A DNA stretch of 64,000 nucleotides. It comes from Actinospica sp035493475 (GTDB lineage Bacteria > Actinomycetota > Actinomycetes > Streptomycetales > Catenulisporaceae). A program made the position numbers and the translations under genes. This document shows positions 49,200-57,499 of the stretch, piece by piece. Numbering within the stretch: position 1 is the first letter of the stretch; each line of letters opens with the position of its first letter. The notes beneath the pieces were generated by a model, which saw nothing but the letters and a program-made list of their open reading frames with translations, was not told where the DNA came from and did not search any database. Where the stretch lies: positions 1 through 64,000 of the forward strand of contig DATJIF010000030.1 in assembly GCA_035493475.1 (NCBI GenBank), in the 5' to 3' direction.

Positions 49200-50444
49200 A
49201 TGGCGGGTGCCGAGGCCGATGCCCGCAGCGTGCTGCGGCTGTTCGTGCTGGCGCGCTGCATGTCGTTCATGGCGGACGCCACCGTGGCCTTCGTGGTCCC
49301 GGTGCTCGTCTACCAGCTCACGCACAGCGCCTCGATGTCCGGTCTGGCGCTGGCGGTCGAGTACACGCCGAAGATCGTGCTGGTGCCGTTCCTCGGCGCG
49401 CGCTCGCAGCGGTTCCGGCTGCGGCCGCAGTTCTGGACGGTCGAGGCGGTGCGGGTGGCGCTGTGCCTCGCGCTGGTGCTGGCGCCGAAGGTCTGGATCA
49501 TCATGCTGCTCTCCGCGTCCGTCGCGGTCGCGGGCAGCCACGCGTACCTGCTCAACGAGTCGCTGGTCGCCTTCACGTTCACCGGCCGGGACCGGACGGT
49601 CGCGCAGGCTCGCTTGCAGACCTCTGATCAGCTCTCGCGGGTCGTCGGGCCGGCCGTGGGCGCGGCGGTGTTCGCCGTCGTCGGCGCGCACGCGATCCTG
49701 TTGGGCGCCTTGGTCTTGTACGCCACGTGCGCCCTCGTGCTGTTCTGGCTCCCGGCGTCCGCCGACCGGCCCGGCAAGGCCCCGTCGAAGGACTCGAAGA
49801 GCGGCGTGCGACGCGGCTACGCCATCTTCCGTGCGTCGCCGGACCTGATGCGGCTGACAGCGCTGCTGTGCGCCACGAACTTCGCTGCGGGCGTGATGCT
49901 GGCGATCGCCCCGGCCACGATCGTACAGAGCTTCCACCTGCCGACGTCCAGGTTCGGTGTCGTGGCGGCCGTCGCGGCGTTCGTCACGGCCGGGTCGATG
50001 ATGGTGGTGGGACGGCGCAAGTCGAAGACCTCCGTGCCCGCGCACGGCGCCGATCCCGCACTCGGCCGCCGCGCGCTGGCCGTCTGCCTCGCGGCGCTCG
50101 TGATCATCGTGGCGGCGCCCGACTTCTACGTCTTCACGATCGGCTACGCGATCTACTTCGCGGCGAATGTCGCGTACGCCACATACCAGCGCGTCGAGCG
50201 GCTGCGGCACATCCCGCAGGACGGTGTCGGCGAGACGATCGGCCTGATGACAGCGCTTTTCTGGTCGAGTGTGCCGCTTTCCGGGCTGGTGGTCGGCGCG
50301 CTGGCCGGAACCCTCGGACTACGGCCGACGACGGGGGTGGTCGCCCTGGTCACCGCCGCGTGCGTGCTCTGGCTGGGCCGCGGCCTGCCCCGGTCCGAGC
50401 GGGCGCCGGCCGTTACCGCTCCCACGGAGACGATCAAGCTCTAG
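49200..50444 (+). CDS. MFS exporter
   Basis: This 414-residue major facilitator superfamily transporter has about twelve helices, opening LFVLARCMSFMADATVAFVV. EYTPKIVLVPFLGARSQRFR holds the loop 2-3 region, and the middle loop is basic (SKSGVRRGY). GGGAGGGG precedes the ATG at 49200-49202. It closes the rightward biosynthetic arm after an 89-nt gap and probably exports the product, also giving self-resistance. Homology beyond MFS cannot be refined here. Confidence 0.88.
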   Translation: MAGAEADARSVLRLFVLARCMSFMADATVAFVVPVLVYQLTHSASMSGLALAVEYTPKIVLVPFLGARSQRFRLRPQFWTVEAVRVALCLALVLAPKVWIIMLLSASVAVAGSHAYLLNESLVAFTFTGRDRTVAQARLQTSDQLSRVVGPAVGAAVFAVVGAHAILLGALVLYATCALVLFWLPASADRPGKAPSKDSKSGVRRGYAIFRASPDLMRLTALLCATNFAAGVMLAIAPATIVQSFHLPTSRFGVVAAVAAFVTAGSMMVVGRRKSKTSVPAHGADPALGRRALAVCLAALVIIVAAPDFYVFTIGYAIYFAANVAYATYQRVERLRHIPQDGVGETIGLMTALFWSSVPLSGLVVGALAGTLGLRPTTGVVALVTAACVLWLGRGLPRSERAPAVTAPTETIKL

Positions 50445-50485
50445 ATCTCCGCACGGCTTCATTTAGCACGCACGCGAGCGTTATT

Positions 50486-50506
50486 CTGTGACAACATACT
50501 GTGACA
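50486..50506 (+). promoter_or_regulatory. Direct repeat upstream of the ImmA/IrrE gene
   Basis: CTGTGACA occurs at 50486-50493 and again at 50499-50506, with CATACT between the copies that could act as a -10. The pair lies 32 nt before the protease start, in a 93-nt A/T-richer spacer. A repressor site is plausible. No XRE partner gene is present in the window. Confidence 0.4.
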
Positions 50507-50537
50507 TCGCTGCGCGGCTCGAAGCGGGAGATCTTGT

Positions 50538-51056
50538 ATGACGGGGAACATATGGGCTCGAAGGTGCAAACGAATACTGCGTGACCTGGAACTGCCGGAA
50601 CCGTTCGAGATCGACGCCCTGTGCGAGCGCATCGGGGCGGATCGCGGCCGGCCGATCCGGCTCTGTGCCATCCGCGTGCCCGTCGAGGGGCCGGGAGGGC
50701 TGCTGCTGGGTACGGCGGACACCGACTACATCTTCTACGACGCGCAGACCACGGTCGCGCACCAGCGGCACATCATCGCGCACGAACTCGGCCACCTGCT
50801 GCTCGGGCACGAGCACTCCGACGCCGAGGTCGGCTTCACGGCGGGCGGGCCGCCGGGCACGACGCTGCTGCAGCACATGTTCGCGCGGACCCGGTACGGG
50901 CAGCCGGAGGAGTGGGGCGCCGAGTACTTCGCGACCGAACTGCTGCGCCGGGTGAGCGTGTGGAGTTCGGACGCGCTGCCCGTCGCCCCTGACGAGGAGT
51001 CGGCCGAGCTGTTGCAGCGTCTCGAGAGCTCGCTCTCGCCCCGGAACCGTCCGTGA
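50538..51056 (+). CDS. ImmA/IrrE-family metallo-endopeptidase
   Basis: This 172-residue zinc peptidase domain protein has the HExxH motif in HIIAHELGHLLLGH, with a downstream Glu in EEWGAEYFATELL as third ligand. Upstream, YIFYDAQTTVAHQR is typical. ImmA/IrrE proteins cleave XRE-type repressors to induce stress or mobile-element genes. No XRE gene adjoins it; the partner is a multi-helix membrane protein whose GTG overlaps its stop. Such ImmA-membrane pairs are common beside actinobacterial biosynthetic loci. Here it sits between the ATP-grasp locus and the lipid operon and may regulate one of them. Confidence 0.88.
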   Translation: MTGNIWARRCKRILRDLELPEPFEIDALCERIGADRGRPIRLCAIRVPVEGPGGLLLGTADTDYIFYDAQTTVAHQRHIIAHELGHLLLGHEHSDAEVGFTAGGPPGTTLLQHMFARTRYGQPEEWGAEYFATELLRRVSVWSSDALPVAPDEESAELLQRLESSLSPRNRP

Positions 51057-52264
51057 TCGCGGGGACCACGGAGCTCTTCAACGTCACGCATCTGCTCTGC
51101 GGCATCATCAACATGCTGGTCTTCGGCGCCAAGCTCAGGGACCTGCGCAACGACCGGGGGAACTGGGCGCTGCGCGCGATGTGCGCGGCCCGGGTGTGCA
51201 ACGGGCTCGCGTTCATCTGCCTGACCCCGTTCGTGTACGTGGCGATCGGGCAGGCGACCGGAATCGACAACCTCGGCGCGCTGATCGGCGACTCGTTCGT
51301 CATCACGGGGGCGTGCGGCACGCACGTCATGCTCGTCGTCTGGTTCACCGAGCCGTGCCGGGTCGGGCGCATGGTGCGGGCCGTGATCTGCGGCTACGTG
51401 CTCGCGCTGCTGCTCATGGCGGTGTTCTTCCTGAGCGCGGACCTGCCGGGGGAGAACCCGGTGGACTTCGAAGTCCGGTACGCGTCGCTGCGCACCGGCG
51501 GCTACTTCTGCATCGTGTTCTGCCTCACCTACGGCCTGAACCTGGTGAACACGGCCGTGCGCACCTGGCCGCCGTCCCGCTCGCTCAGCCGGCCGCAGCT
51601 GCGCAGTTCCCTGCGGCTGTGCGCGGTCGGCTCGGTGTTCGTGATCGGATTCATCAGCGGCAAGCTGCTCGGCATCATCGGACGCTGGTCCGGCACCGGT
51701 CACCTGGACGTGGCCGCGGTGCTGATCAGCCCGCTGTTCGCGGAGGTCGGCTCGCTGGTCATCGTCGGCGGCTACACGGTCTCGCTCTGGCGCCGCCGGG
51801 TGGCCGACTCGCTCACCCGGATCCGCTCCTACCGGCGGCTCTACCCGCTCTGGTACGCGCTCTACGAGGTGACCCCGAGCATCGCGCTGTACGAGCCGCG
51901 CTCCGGCAGCGCGCCGCTGTGGGTGCCGCGTCTTGAGACCCGGCTCTACCGGCTGATCATCGAGATCAGGGACGGGCGCCGCTCGCTGGTGCCGTACCTG
52001 TGCGCGGGCGCCCCGGACGCGGGCGCCGACGCCCGGCTGGAGGCGGCGCTGATGGCCGAGGGGATCCGCCGCAAGCGGCTCGGCGCGCCGGTCACCGACG
52101 GCGCGGACCGGCGCGGTACCTTCGACTGCGACGACCTGGCCGCCGAACTGGCCTGGTGGGAACTGGTCGCGGCGGCCTTCGCCGAGGTGCGCGGCCCCGC
52201 GGGCGCGGCGTGGTCCGAGGGATGGGACGAAGGTCCTGTTGCGGCGGCTCTCACAGAGGGCTGA
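51053..52264 (+). CDS. MAB_1171c-type multi-helix membrane protein
   Basis: This 403-residue protein has seven to eight predicted membrane helices in the first ~265 residues (for example VICGYVLALLLMAVFFLSA and VAAVLISPLFAEVGSLVIVGGY). A cytosolic C-terminal domain of ~140 residues carries YPLWYALYEVTPSIALYEP and LYRLIIEIRDGRRSL. This architecture matches the MAB_1171c putative transporter group regularly encoded with ImmA/IrrE. The GTG at 51053 overlaps the peptidase stop (GTGA). The biochemical role of the group is not known; a membrane sensor passing a signal to the protease is one possibility. Confidence 0.8.
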   Translation: MIAGTTELFNVTHLLCGIINMLVFGAKLRDLRNDRGNWALRAMCAARVCNGLAFICLTPFVYVAIGQATGIDNLGALIGDSFVITGACGTHVMLVVWFTEPCRVGRMVRAVICGYVLALLLMAVFFLSADLPGENPVDFEVRYASLRTGGYFCIVFCLTYGLNLVNTAVRTWPPSRSLSRPQLRSSLRLCAVGSVFVIGFISGKLLGIIGRWSGTGHLDVAAVLISPLFAEVGSLVIVGGYTVSLWRRRVADSLTRIRSYRRLYPLWYALYEVTPSIALYEPRSGSAPLWVPRLETRLYRLIIEIRDGRRSLVPYLCAGAPDAGADARLEAALMAEGIRRKRLGAPVTDGADRRGTFDCDDLAAELAWWELVAAAFAEVRGPAGAAWSEGWDEGPVAAALTEG

Positions 52265-52303
52265 TGCTGGTCGGGATCATGCCTTCGAGCACCGGGAGCG
52301 ACG

Positions 52304-52840
52304 ATGCGGCAGCCGGACGGGACGCAGCGGCAGGACCAGGACCAGGACGAGCCGAACCACGTGGAGCTGACCTGGCGCGACCAGGGACCGCTGTTCGCGA
52401 CCCGGGCCGACGACTCGGGCCTGGAGTACCTGCGCGCGATGGCCGCCGGCGAGGTGCTGCGGCCGCCGGTCGCCCAGGCGCTCGGCATCGAGGTGGTCGC
52501 CGCCGACCCGGGCAAGGTGCGCTTCTCCATGCCGGCGCACGCCTTCCTGATGAACCACCTCGGCTTCCTGGCGGGCGGCATCGTCTCCACCGTGATGGAC
52601 GTGGCCCTCGGCTGCGCGGTGCTCTCCGCCGTGCAGCCGGACCAGGACATCGTCTCGGTGGACCTGAAGGTCGAGTTCCTGCGCCCGGTCACCGCGGCCG
52701 GCGCCGAGGTCGTGGTGGACGCCGAGGTGGTGCACCTCGGCCGCAACCGCGCGCTGGCCGAGTGCCGGGCGATGGACGGCGCCGGGAAGCTGGTCGCGGT
52801 CGGTTCCGGGAACTGCCTGATCCGGCCGAAGAACGCCTGA
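52304..52840 (+). CDS. PaaI-type hotdog thioesterase
   Basis: This 178-residue hotdog-fold thioesterase should hydrolyse acyl-CoA or acyl-ACP. The core has FLMNHLGFLAGGIVSTVMDVALGCAV (active-site HxxxxGG type with Asp) and VSVDLKVEFLRPV. A Gln/Asp-rich N-terminal stretch (about 4-20) is probably disordered. The ATG at 52304 is 40 nt after the membrane protein. It opens the lipid operon or ends the preceding one; a P450 follows after 55 nt. Confidence 0.85.
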   Translation: MRQPDGTQRQDQDQDEPNHVELTWRDQGPLFATRADDSGLEYLRAMAAGEVLRPPVAQALGIEVVAADPGKVRFSMPAHAFLMNHLGFLAGGIVSTVMDVALGCAVLSAVQPDQDIVSVDLKVEFLRPVTAAGAEVVVDAEVVHLGRNRALAECRAMDGAGKLVAVGSGNCLIRPKNA

Positions 52841-52895
52841 TCACAGGACGCTGGGACGTAGGTCCTATAGCTGGCGAACTTCGACCGCTGCAAGC

Positions 52896-54158
52896 ATGGC
52901 CCGCATGAACGATGCGGCTCACGGGCGGTCCGGTGTGTCCACGATCGAGGCCTCGGAGGACGAGGTCCTGTACAACCCGCGCGATCCCCGGATGCGCGAC
53001 GATCCCTACCCGTTCTACCGGCGGCTGCAGCAGGCGGCGCCAGTGTACCGGACCCCCTTCGGCTTCTGGGTGGTCTCCGGCTATCCCGAGGTCGGCAAGC
53101 TGCTCCGCGAGCCGAAGCTGACCAGCGAGTTCCACCGCGACAAGAAGTGGGCGGAGCACCGCGGCGGCTGGGAGAGCCCGATCGTCACCGACACCCGCAA
53201 GTGGATGCTGATGCTGGACGGCTCCGCGCACCGGCGGATCCGCGGGCTGGTCAACCCGGTGTTCAGCGCGCTCGCGCTGGACCGGATCCGGGAGAGCATC
53301 GCCGGGATCCTGGACGACATCCTCGACGAGATGGGCGACGGCGACGGCATCGACCTGATCTCCCGGCTCGCGCTGCCCGTCCCGGTCACCGTGATCTGCG
53401 GCCTGGTCGGCCTGCCGGTCAGCGACCGCGAGCTGTGCCGCAAGTGGACCGAGGAGATCGGCCACGTCGTGGACCCGGTGCTGGACGACCGCACCCGCGA
53501 AGCCATGAACACCTCCGTCACCGAGTTCCGCGACTACATCCGCGAGCATCTGACGGACCGCCGGAAGAACCCGCAGGACGACATCCTCTCCCGGCTGGCG
53601 ACGGCCGAGGTGGACGGCGAGCGGCTCACCGACGACGAGGTGGTCGCGAACGTGCTGCTGCTGTTCAACGCCGGCCACGAGACCACCGTGAACCTGATCG
53701 GCAACGGCGTGCTCGCGCTGCTGCGCCACCCCGACCAGCTGGCCGCGCTGCGCGCCGAGCCGGGGATCGTCGAGGAGGGGGTGGACGAGTTCGTGCGCTA
53801 CGACGCGCCGGTGCAGCTCGTGGCCCGGATCGCGACCGGCGACATCGAGGTCGGCGGGCACACCATCCCGGCGTACTCCAAGATCATGCTGCTGCTCGGC
53901 GCCGCGAACCGCGACCCGCGCCGGTACGAGGACCCGGACCGGCTGCTGCTGACCCGCGAGAACATCAAGCCGCTGTCGTTCGGCGGCGGCCCGCACTACT
54001 GCATCGGCGCGATGCTGGGCAAGCTCGAGGGCCGGATGATCTTCACCGAACTGCTGCGCCGCTACCGCCGCATCGAGCTGACCGAGGACAGGGTCGTCTG
54101 GCGCCCGCACGTGAACTTCCGCGGCCTGACCGAGCTGCGCGTGGACCTGGCGCACTGA
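52896..54158 (+). CDS. Cytochrome P450 (bacterial class I, lipid operon)
   Basis: This 420-residue soluble P450 has the I-helix LFNAGHETTVNLIGNG, the K-helix ExxR in VDEFVRYDAPVQ, the PDR-type ENIKPLSFGGGPHYCIGAML heme loop with the Cys ligand, and RMIFTELLRRYRRIEL. The N-terminal LYNPRDPRMRDDPYPFYRRL is typical of bacterial hydroxylases. The start could be the ATG at 52896 or 52905. It belongs with the FAAL/ACP operon (24-nt gap to the ligase) and probably oxidises a fatty acyl chain, perhaps while bound to the ACP. No ferredoxin is present in the cluster. Confidence 0.92.
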   Translation: MARMNDAAHGRSGVSTIEASEDEVLYNPRDPRMRDDPYPFYRRLQQAAPVYRTPFGFWVVSGYPEVGKLLREPKLTSEFHRDKKWAEHRGGWESPIVTDTRKWMLMLDGSAHRRIRGLVNPVFSALALDRIRESIAGILDDILDEMGDGDGIDLISRLALPVPVTVICGLVGLPVSDRELCRKWTEEIGHVVDPVLDDRTREAMNTSVTEFRDYIREHLTDRRKNPQDDILSRLATAEVDGERLTDDEVVANVLLLFNAGHETTVNLIGNGVLALLRHPDQLAALRAEPGIVEEGVDEFVRYDAPVQLVARIATGDIEVGGHTIPAYSKIMLLLGAANRDPRRYEDPDRLLLTRENIKPLSFGGGPHYCIGAMLGKLEGRMIFTELLRRYRRIELTEDRVVWRPHVNFRGLTELRVDLAH

Positions 54159-54182
54159 GCGCGGACCGAGGGAAGGACCACC

Positions 54183-55850
54183 ATGAGACCCGCACTGCTG
54201 TCCGGCGGCACGCTCGTCGACTGCTTCCTCAACCACACCCAGGCCTCGCCCGAGGCGCTCGCCGTCTTCCCGACGACCCAGGAGCGCATCACCGCGGCCG
54301 AACTCGAGGCCGCCTCGCTGCGCACCGCGCTGGGGCTGGCCGAACTCGGGGTCGGTCCGGGCGATCTGGTCGGCCTGCTGCTGCCGACCCGGCCGGTGTT
54401 CCTGTCCGTGTTCTTCGGCGTGCAGCGCGCGGGCGCGGCCTGCAGCGTGCTGCCGGTGCCGATGGGCTTCGCCGACCTGCCGGGCGCCGCGCGCCGCCTC
54501 ACGCGCATGATCGACGCGGGCGGGATCCGGCACATCGTGGCCGACGACTCCTTCGGCGAACTGGCGAAGCTGCTCAAGGAACTGCGACCCTCGCTCACCA
54601 TCGTGGACCCGGGCGTCGGGGTCTCCGGCGACCCGCGCAAGCTGCCGTCGATCGACCCCAAGGCGCTCTCGGTGGTCCAGTTCACCTCCGGCAGCACCAG
54701 TGCGCCCAAGGGCGTGATGCTGAATCAGGACACGATGGCCGCCGGTCTCGAGGCGATCGTGGTGTCCGGCCAGTTCACCCCGGACGACGTGTTCATGCAG
54801 TGGGTGCCGACGTTCCACGACATGGGCCTGGTCGGGCTCTACTCGCACCTGCTCAACGGCGCCGACGTGCACATCTTCCCGCCCGGCGCCGCGCTGCGCC
54901 GTCCGCACGAGCTGCTGCGCTACTTCTCCGAGAACGGCGGCACCGCGATCACCGGGCCGAACTTCTTCTACGACCAGCTGCTCGACAGCTGCACGCCGGA
55001 GTTCGTCGCCAAGCTCGACCTCTCGCCGTGGCGGCTCGCGTTCAACGGCGCCGAGCCGGTGCGCGCCGAGACCACCCGCCGGTTCGCGGGCGAGCTGGCC
55101 CCGGCCGGCCTGCGCGAGGGCGTGATGTACCCGGTGTACGGCATGGCCGAGGCCACCCTCGCGATCAGCTTCCCGGTGCCGCTCAGCCCGACCCGGGTGC
55201 TGTCCGTGGACCGCGGCACGCTCGCCGCGGGCGGCCGGGTCGTGGACGTGGCGCCCGGCGCGCACACCGCGAAGGAGGTCGTCTCCGTCGGCTTCCCGGT
55301 GCACGGCATCCAGATGCGCATCGTCGCCGAGGACGGCCACGTCTGCGGCGACGACGAGATCGGCGAGATCCAGATCTGCGGCCCGGCCGTGACGACGGGT
55401 TATCTCGGCGACGCGGCGGCCACCGCGGCGGCGTTCGACGGGCCCTGGTTCCGCACCGGGGACGCCGGGTTCCGCCGCTACGGCGAGCACTACATCACCG
55501 GCCGGATCAAGGACATGGTCGTGGTGCGCGGCCAGAACTACTACCCCGAGGACATCGAGGAGGTCGGCCGCCAGGTGCCCGGCGTGTACCGGAACCGCTG
55601 CGTGGCGTTCTCCGACGGCGACGGGCAGGGCGCCGAGTTCGTCACCGTGGTCGTCGAGTCGGACGGCCGCCGGGTCTCGGGCGCCGACCTCGCCGCCGAG
55701 GTCGCCCGCCGGGTGGAGGCCGAGCTCGACTTCTCCGACGTGCGGGTGCACGTGGTCAAGCCCAGCTGGCTGACCCGCACCACGAGCGGCAAGTGGCAGC
55801 GCGCGCTCACCCGGCAGCGCGTCTCCGAACTCCGAGGAGCGACGGCATGA
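54183..55850 (+). CDS. Fatty acyl-AMP ligase (FAAL)
   Basis: This 555-residue adenylate-forming enzyme activates a fatty acid as acyl-AMP and loads it on the ACP. Motifs include VVQFTSGSTSAPKGVML (P-loop), FMQWVPTFHDMGLVGLYSHL, DVHIFPPGAALRRPHELL and YPVYGMAEATLAISFP. WFRTGDAGFRRYGEHYITGR and KDMVVVRGQNYYPEDIEE are the C-terminal hinge region. The FAAL-specific TFHDMGLVG context and the adjacent ACP support FAAL over CoA ligase. GGAAGG precedes the ATG. It overlaps the next gene by 4 nt. It is the entry point of the operon's lipid substrate. Confidence 0.9.
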   Translation: MRPALLSGGTLVDCFLNHTQASPEALAVFPTTQERITAAELEAASLRTALGLAELGVGPGDLVGLLLPTRPVFLSVFFGVQRAGAACSVLPVPMGFADLPGAARRLTRMIDAGGIRHIVADDSFGELAKLLKELRPSLTIVDPGVGVSGDPRKLPSIDPKALSVVQFTSGSTSAPKGVMLNQDTMAAGLEAIVVSGQFTPDDVFMQWVPTFHDMGLVGLYSHLLNGADVHIFPPGAALRRPHELLRYFSENGGTAITGPNFFYDQLLDSCTPEFVAKLDLSPWRLAFNGAEPVRAETTRRFAGELAPAGLREGVMYPVYGMAEATLAISFPVPLSPTRVLSVDRGTLAAGGRVVDVAPGAHTAKEVVSVGFPVHGIQMRIVAEDGHVCGDDEIGEIQICGPAVTTGYLGDAAATAAAFDGPWFRTGDAGFRRYGEHYITGRIKDMVVVRGQNYYPEDIEEVGRQVPGVYRNRCVAFSDGDGQGAEFVTVVVESDGRRVSGADLAAEVARRVEAELDFSDVRVHVVKPSWLTRTTSGKWQRALTRQRVSELRGATA

Positions 55851-56698
55851 CGACGCAGGCGAAGCTCGACAAGGCGCGGGACCTCGAGGCGGAACCGCTG
55901 CACAGCTACGACGTGTTCCCGGTCTACCAGGACGCCTCCTGGGAGCTCAAGGAGATCCCCTGGGACGACTTCCGCCCCGACCTGGTCCGGCCGGAGGACA
56001 TCGCGTTCGCCAAGGGCGCGGTGATGGGCGAGTCCAACTCGATCGCGGCGCAGCACGGCTTCTTCAACGAGTTCGTGGACGACTACGACTTCTCCGCGTT
56101 CGTGTGCCTGTGGGGCTACCAGGAGCTGCAGCACCACCTCGCGTTCAAGAAGTGGCTGCGGCTGGCCGGCGAGGACGTCGGCTACGAGCAGATCAACGCG
56201 ATGCGCGCGCCGTACCCGCCCGGCATCACCCCCGCGGCCACGCTGGCGACGAACATCATCTCCGAGATCGTCACCAACCACATGTACAAGTGCGTGGCCA
56301 AGGAGACCCGGGAGCCGGTGATCAACCTGCTGATGCGCAAGGCCAGCGGGGACGAGGCCCGGCACGCCCGCGAGTTCATCCACTACACGGTGCGCCGCAC
56401 GACCGAGCGCCCCGAGGAGCTCGCCTCCGTGCTGGAGACCTTCTACATCTACCTGGCCGACCCGGAGACCCGCTACCAGCACCCGGTCAGCCGGTTCAAG
56501 GGCGACCTGCCGGAACTGGCCGGACAGGTCACCATCGACGAGGTCTTCGAGCAGTTCGGCCGGGTGGACGACGGCAGCGAGTGGGAGCGCGTGCGCGCCC
56601 AGCTGCTCAGCACCCTCGGCGAGATCTGCGGCCGGGACATCAAGACCCTGCGCGACATCCGCTTCGCGCTCGCCGACACGCTGGCCGCGCAGTCATGA
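55847..56698 (+). CDS. Ferritin-like acyl-ACP-desaturase-type diiron protein A
   Basis: This 283-residue all-helical protein has a diiron ligand set Glu62, Glu93-x-x-His96 (QELQHHLAFKK), Glu140 (IISEIVTNHMY) and Glu170-x-x-His173 (GDEARHAREF). That is the E...ExxH...E...ExxH order of soluble acyl-ACP desaturases and related oxygenases. It overlaps the ligase stop (ATGA) and the next thioesterase start. It is divergent from typical stearoyl-ACP desaturases (the first motif is ELQHH rather than EENRH), so hydroxylation, aldehyde or N-oxygen chemistry is possible. Desaturation of the ACP-bound acyl chain is the simplest proposal. Confidence 0.8.
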   Translation: MTTQAKLDKARDLEAEPLHSYDVFPVYQDASWELKEIPWDDFRPDLVRPEDIAFAKGAVMGESNSIAAQHGFFNEFVDDYDFSAFVCLWGYQELQHHLAFKKWLRLAGEDVGYEQINAMRAPYPPGITPAATLATNIISEIVTNHMYKCVAKETREPVINLLMRKASGDEARHAREFIHYTVRRTTERPEELASVLETFYIYLADPETRYQHPVSRFKGDLPELAGQVTIDEVFEQFGRVDDGSEWERVRAQLLSTLGEICGRDIKTLRDIRFALADTLAAQS

Positions 56699-57213
56699 CC
56701 GATGTCGCGAGTGAGACTCCGGTCAAGCTGCCCTGGCTGGACGAGCCCCGGTTCCACTGCTTCGGCTGCTCGCCGCGCAACAAGGTCGGGCTCGCGCTGA
56801 AGATGATCCGGCTCGAGGACGGCCGGCTCGCCTCCGACATCGTGTTCACCGAGGACTACGCCTCGTACCCCGGCGTGGTGCACGGCGGCATTGTGAGCGT
56901 GCTCGTGGACGAGCTGATGGGCGACCTGATCGCGCTGGACCACGGGCTGCTGGCCTTCTCCGTCACGCTGCGCACGAAGTTCCTGGAGCCGCTGCTGGTC
57001 GGCCTGCCGTACCGGGCCGTGGCCTCGATCGTCGGGGTCGGCGACGGGATCCTGCGCACCGAGGCCGACGTGCTGGCCGCCGACGACCGGGTGGTGCTGA
57101 TGTCCAGCGCGACCTACCAGCCGATCCGCTCGGAGCAGGCGACGGAGCACATGGGCCTCGACCCCGCGGACCACGCCAGGATCGGGCACTACTTCGACCA
57201 CCAGATGGGATGA
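56695..57213 (+). CDS. Hotdog-fold thioesterase 2
   Basis: This 172-residue 4HBT/hotdog thioesterase begins with LDEPRFHCFGCSPRNKVGLAL, the FGCG-type stretch of acyl-CoA thioesterases. VVHGGIVSVLVDELMGDLIA contains the HGG active-site turn and catalytic Asp/Glu. It then has FSVTLRTKFLEPLLVG. It overlaps the diiron gene stop (ATGA). It is distinct in sequence from the thioesterase at 52304, so two release or editing activities are encoded. It probably releases the modified acyl chain from the ACP or clears misloaded chains. Confidence 0.88.
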   Translation: MTDVASETPVKLPWLDEPRFHCFGCSPRNKVGLALKMIRLEDGRLASDIVFTEDYASYPGVVHGGIVSVLVDELMGDLIALDHGLLAFSVTLRTKFLEPLLVGLPYRAVASIVGVGDGILRTEADVLAADDRVVLMSSATYQPIRSEQATEHMGLDPADHARIGHYFDHQMG

Positions 57214-57217
57214 GGAC

Positions 57218-57499
57218 ATGACGACGACTGATGGTTCCCCGGCCGCCCTGGACGCGACCGCCGTCGCCGACCGGCTGCGCGAGATGGCCGCCGCCGAGCT
57301 GAAGATCGACGCCGCCGACATCCCCGGCGACGCCGTGCTCAAGCAGTTGCCGGGCGCCGACTCGGTGCGGCTGATGCGCATCGTGGCCCGCGCCGAGCGC
57401 GACTTCGACCTCGAATTCGACGACGAGGACATCTTCAAGGTGCGTACCCTCGACGAGCTCGTGGGCCTGGTGCTCGGCCAGGGCGCGGCGAGCCGGTGA
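57218..57499 (+). CDS. Stand-alone acyl carrier protein
   Basis: This 93-residue carrier protein has the phosphopantetheine attachment Ser49 in PGADSVRLMRI. The following helix is acidic (ERDFDLEFDDEDIFKV), as in type II ACPs. GAGG precedes the ATG, 4 nt after the thioesterase stop. It overlaps the methyltransferase start by 4 nt. It is the likely shuttle between FAAL, diiron enzymes, P450, methyltransferase and KAS III. The dedicated phosphopantetheinyl transferase is encoded in the same operon. Confidence 0.9.
   Translation: MTTTDGSPAALDATAVADRLREMAAAELKIDAADIPGDAVLKQLPGADSVRLMRIVARAERDFDLEFDDEDIFKVRTLDELVGLVLGQGAASR

Noticed and set aside
52689..55751. Minus-strand frame of about 1020 codons opposite the P450 and FAAL genes
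   Set aside because: His/Val/Arg-rich antisense of clear genes with catalytic motifs; typical antisense artefact at high GC.
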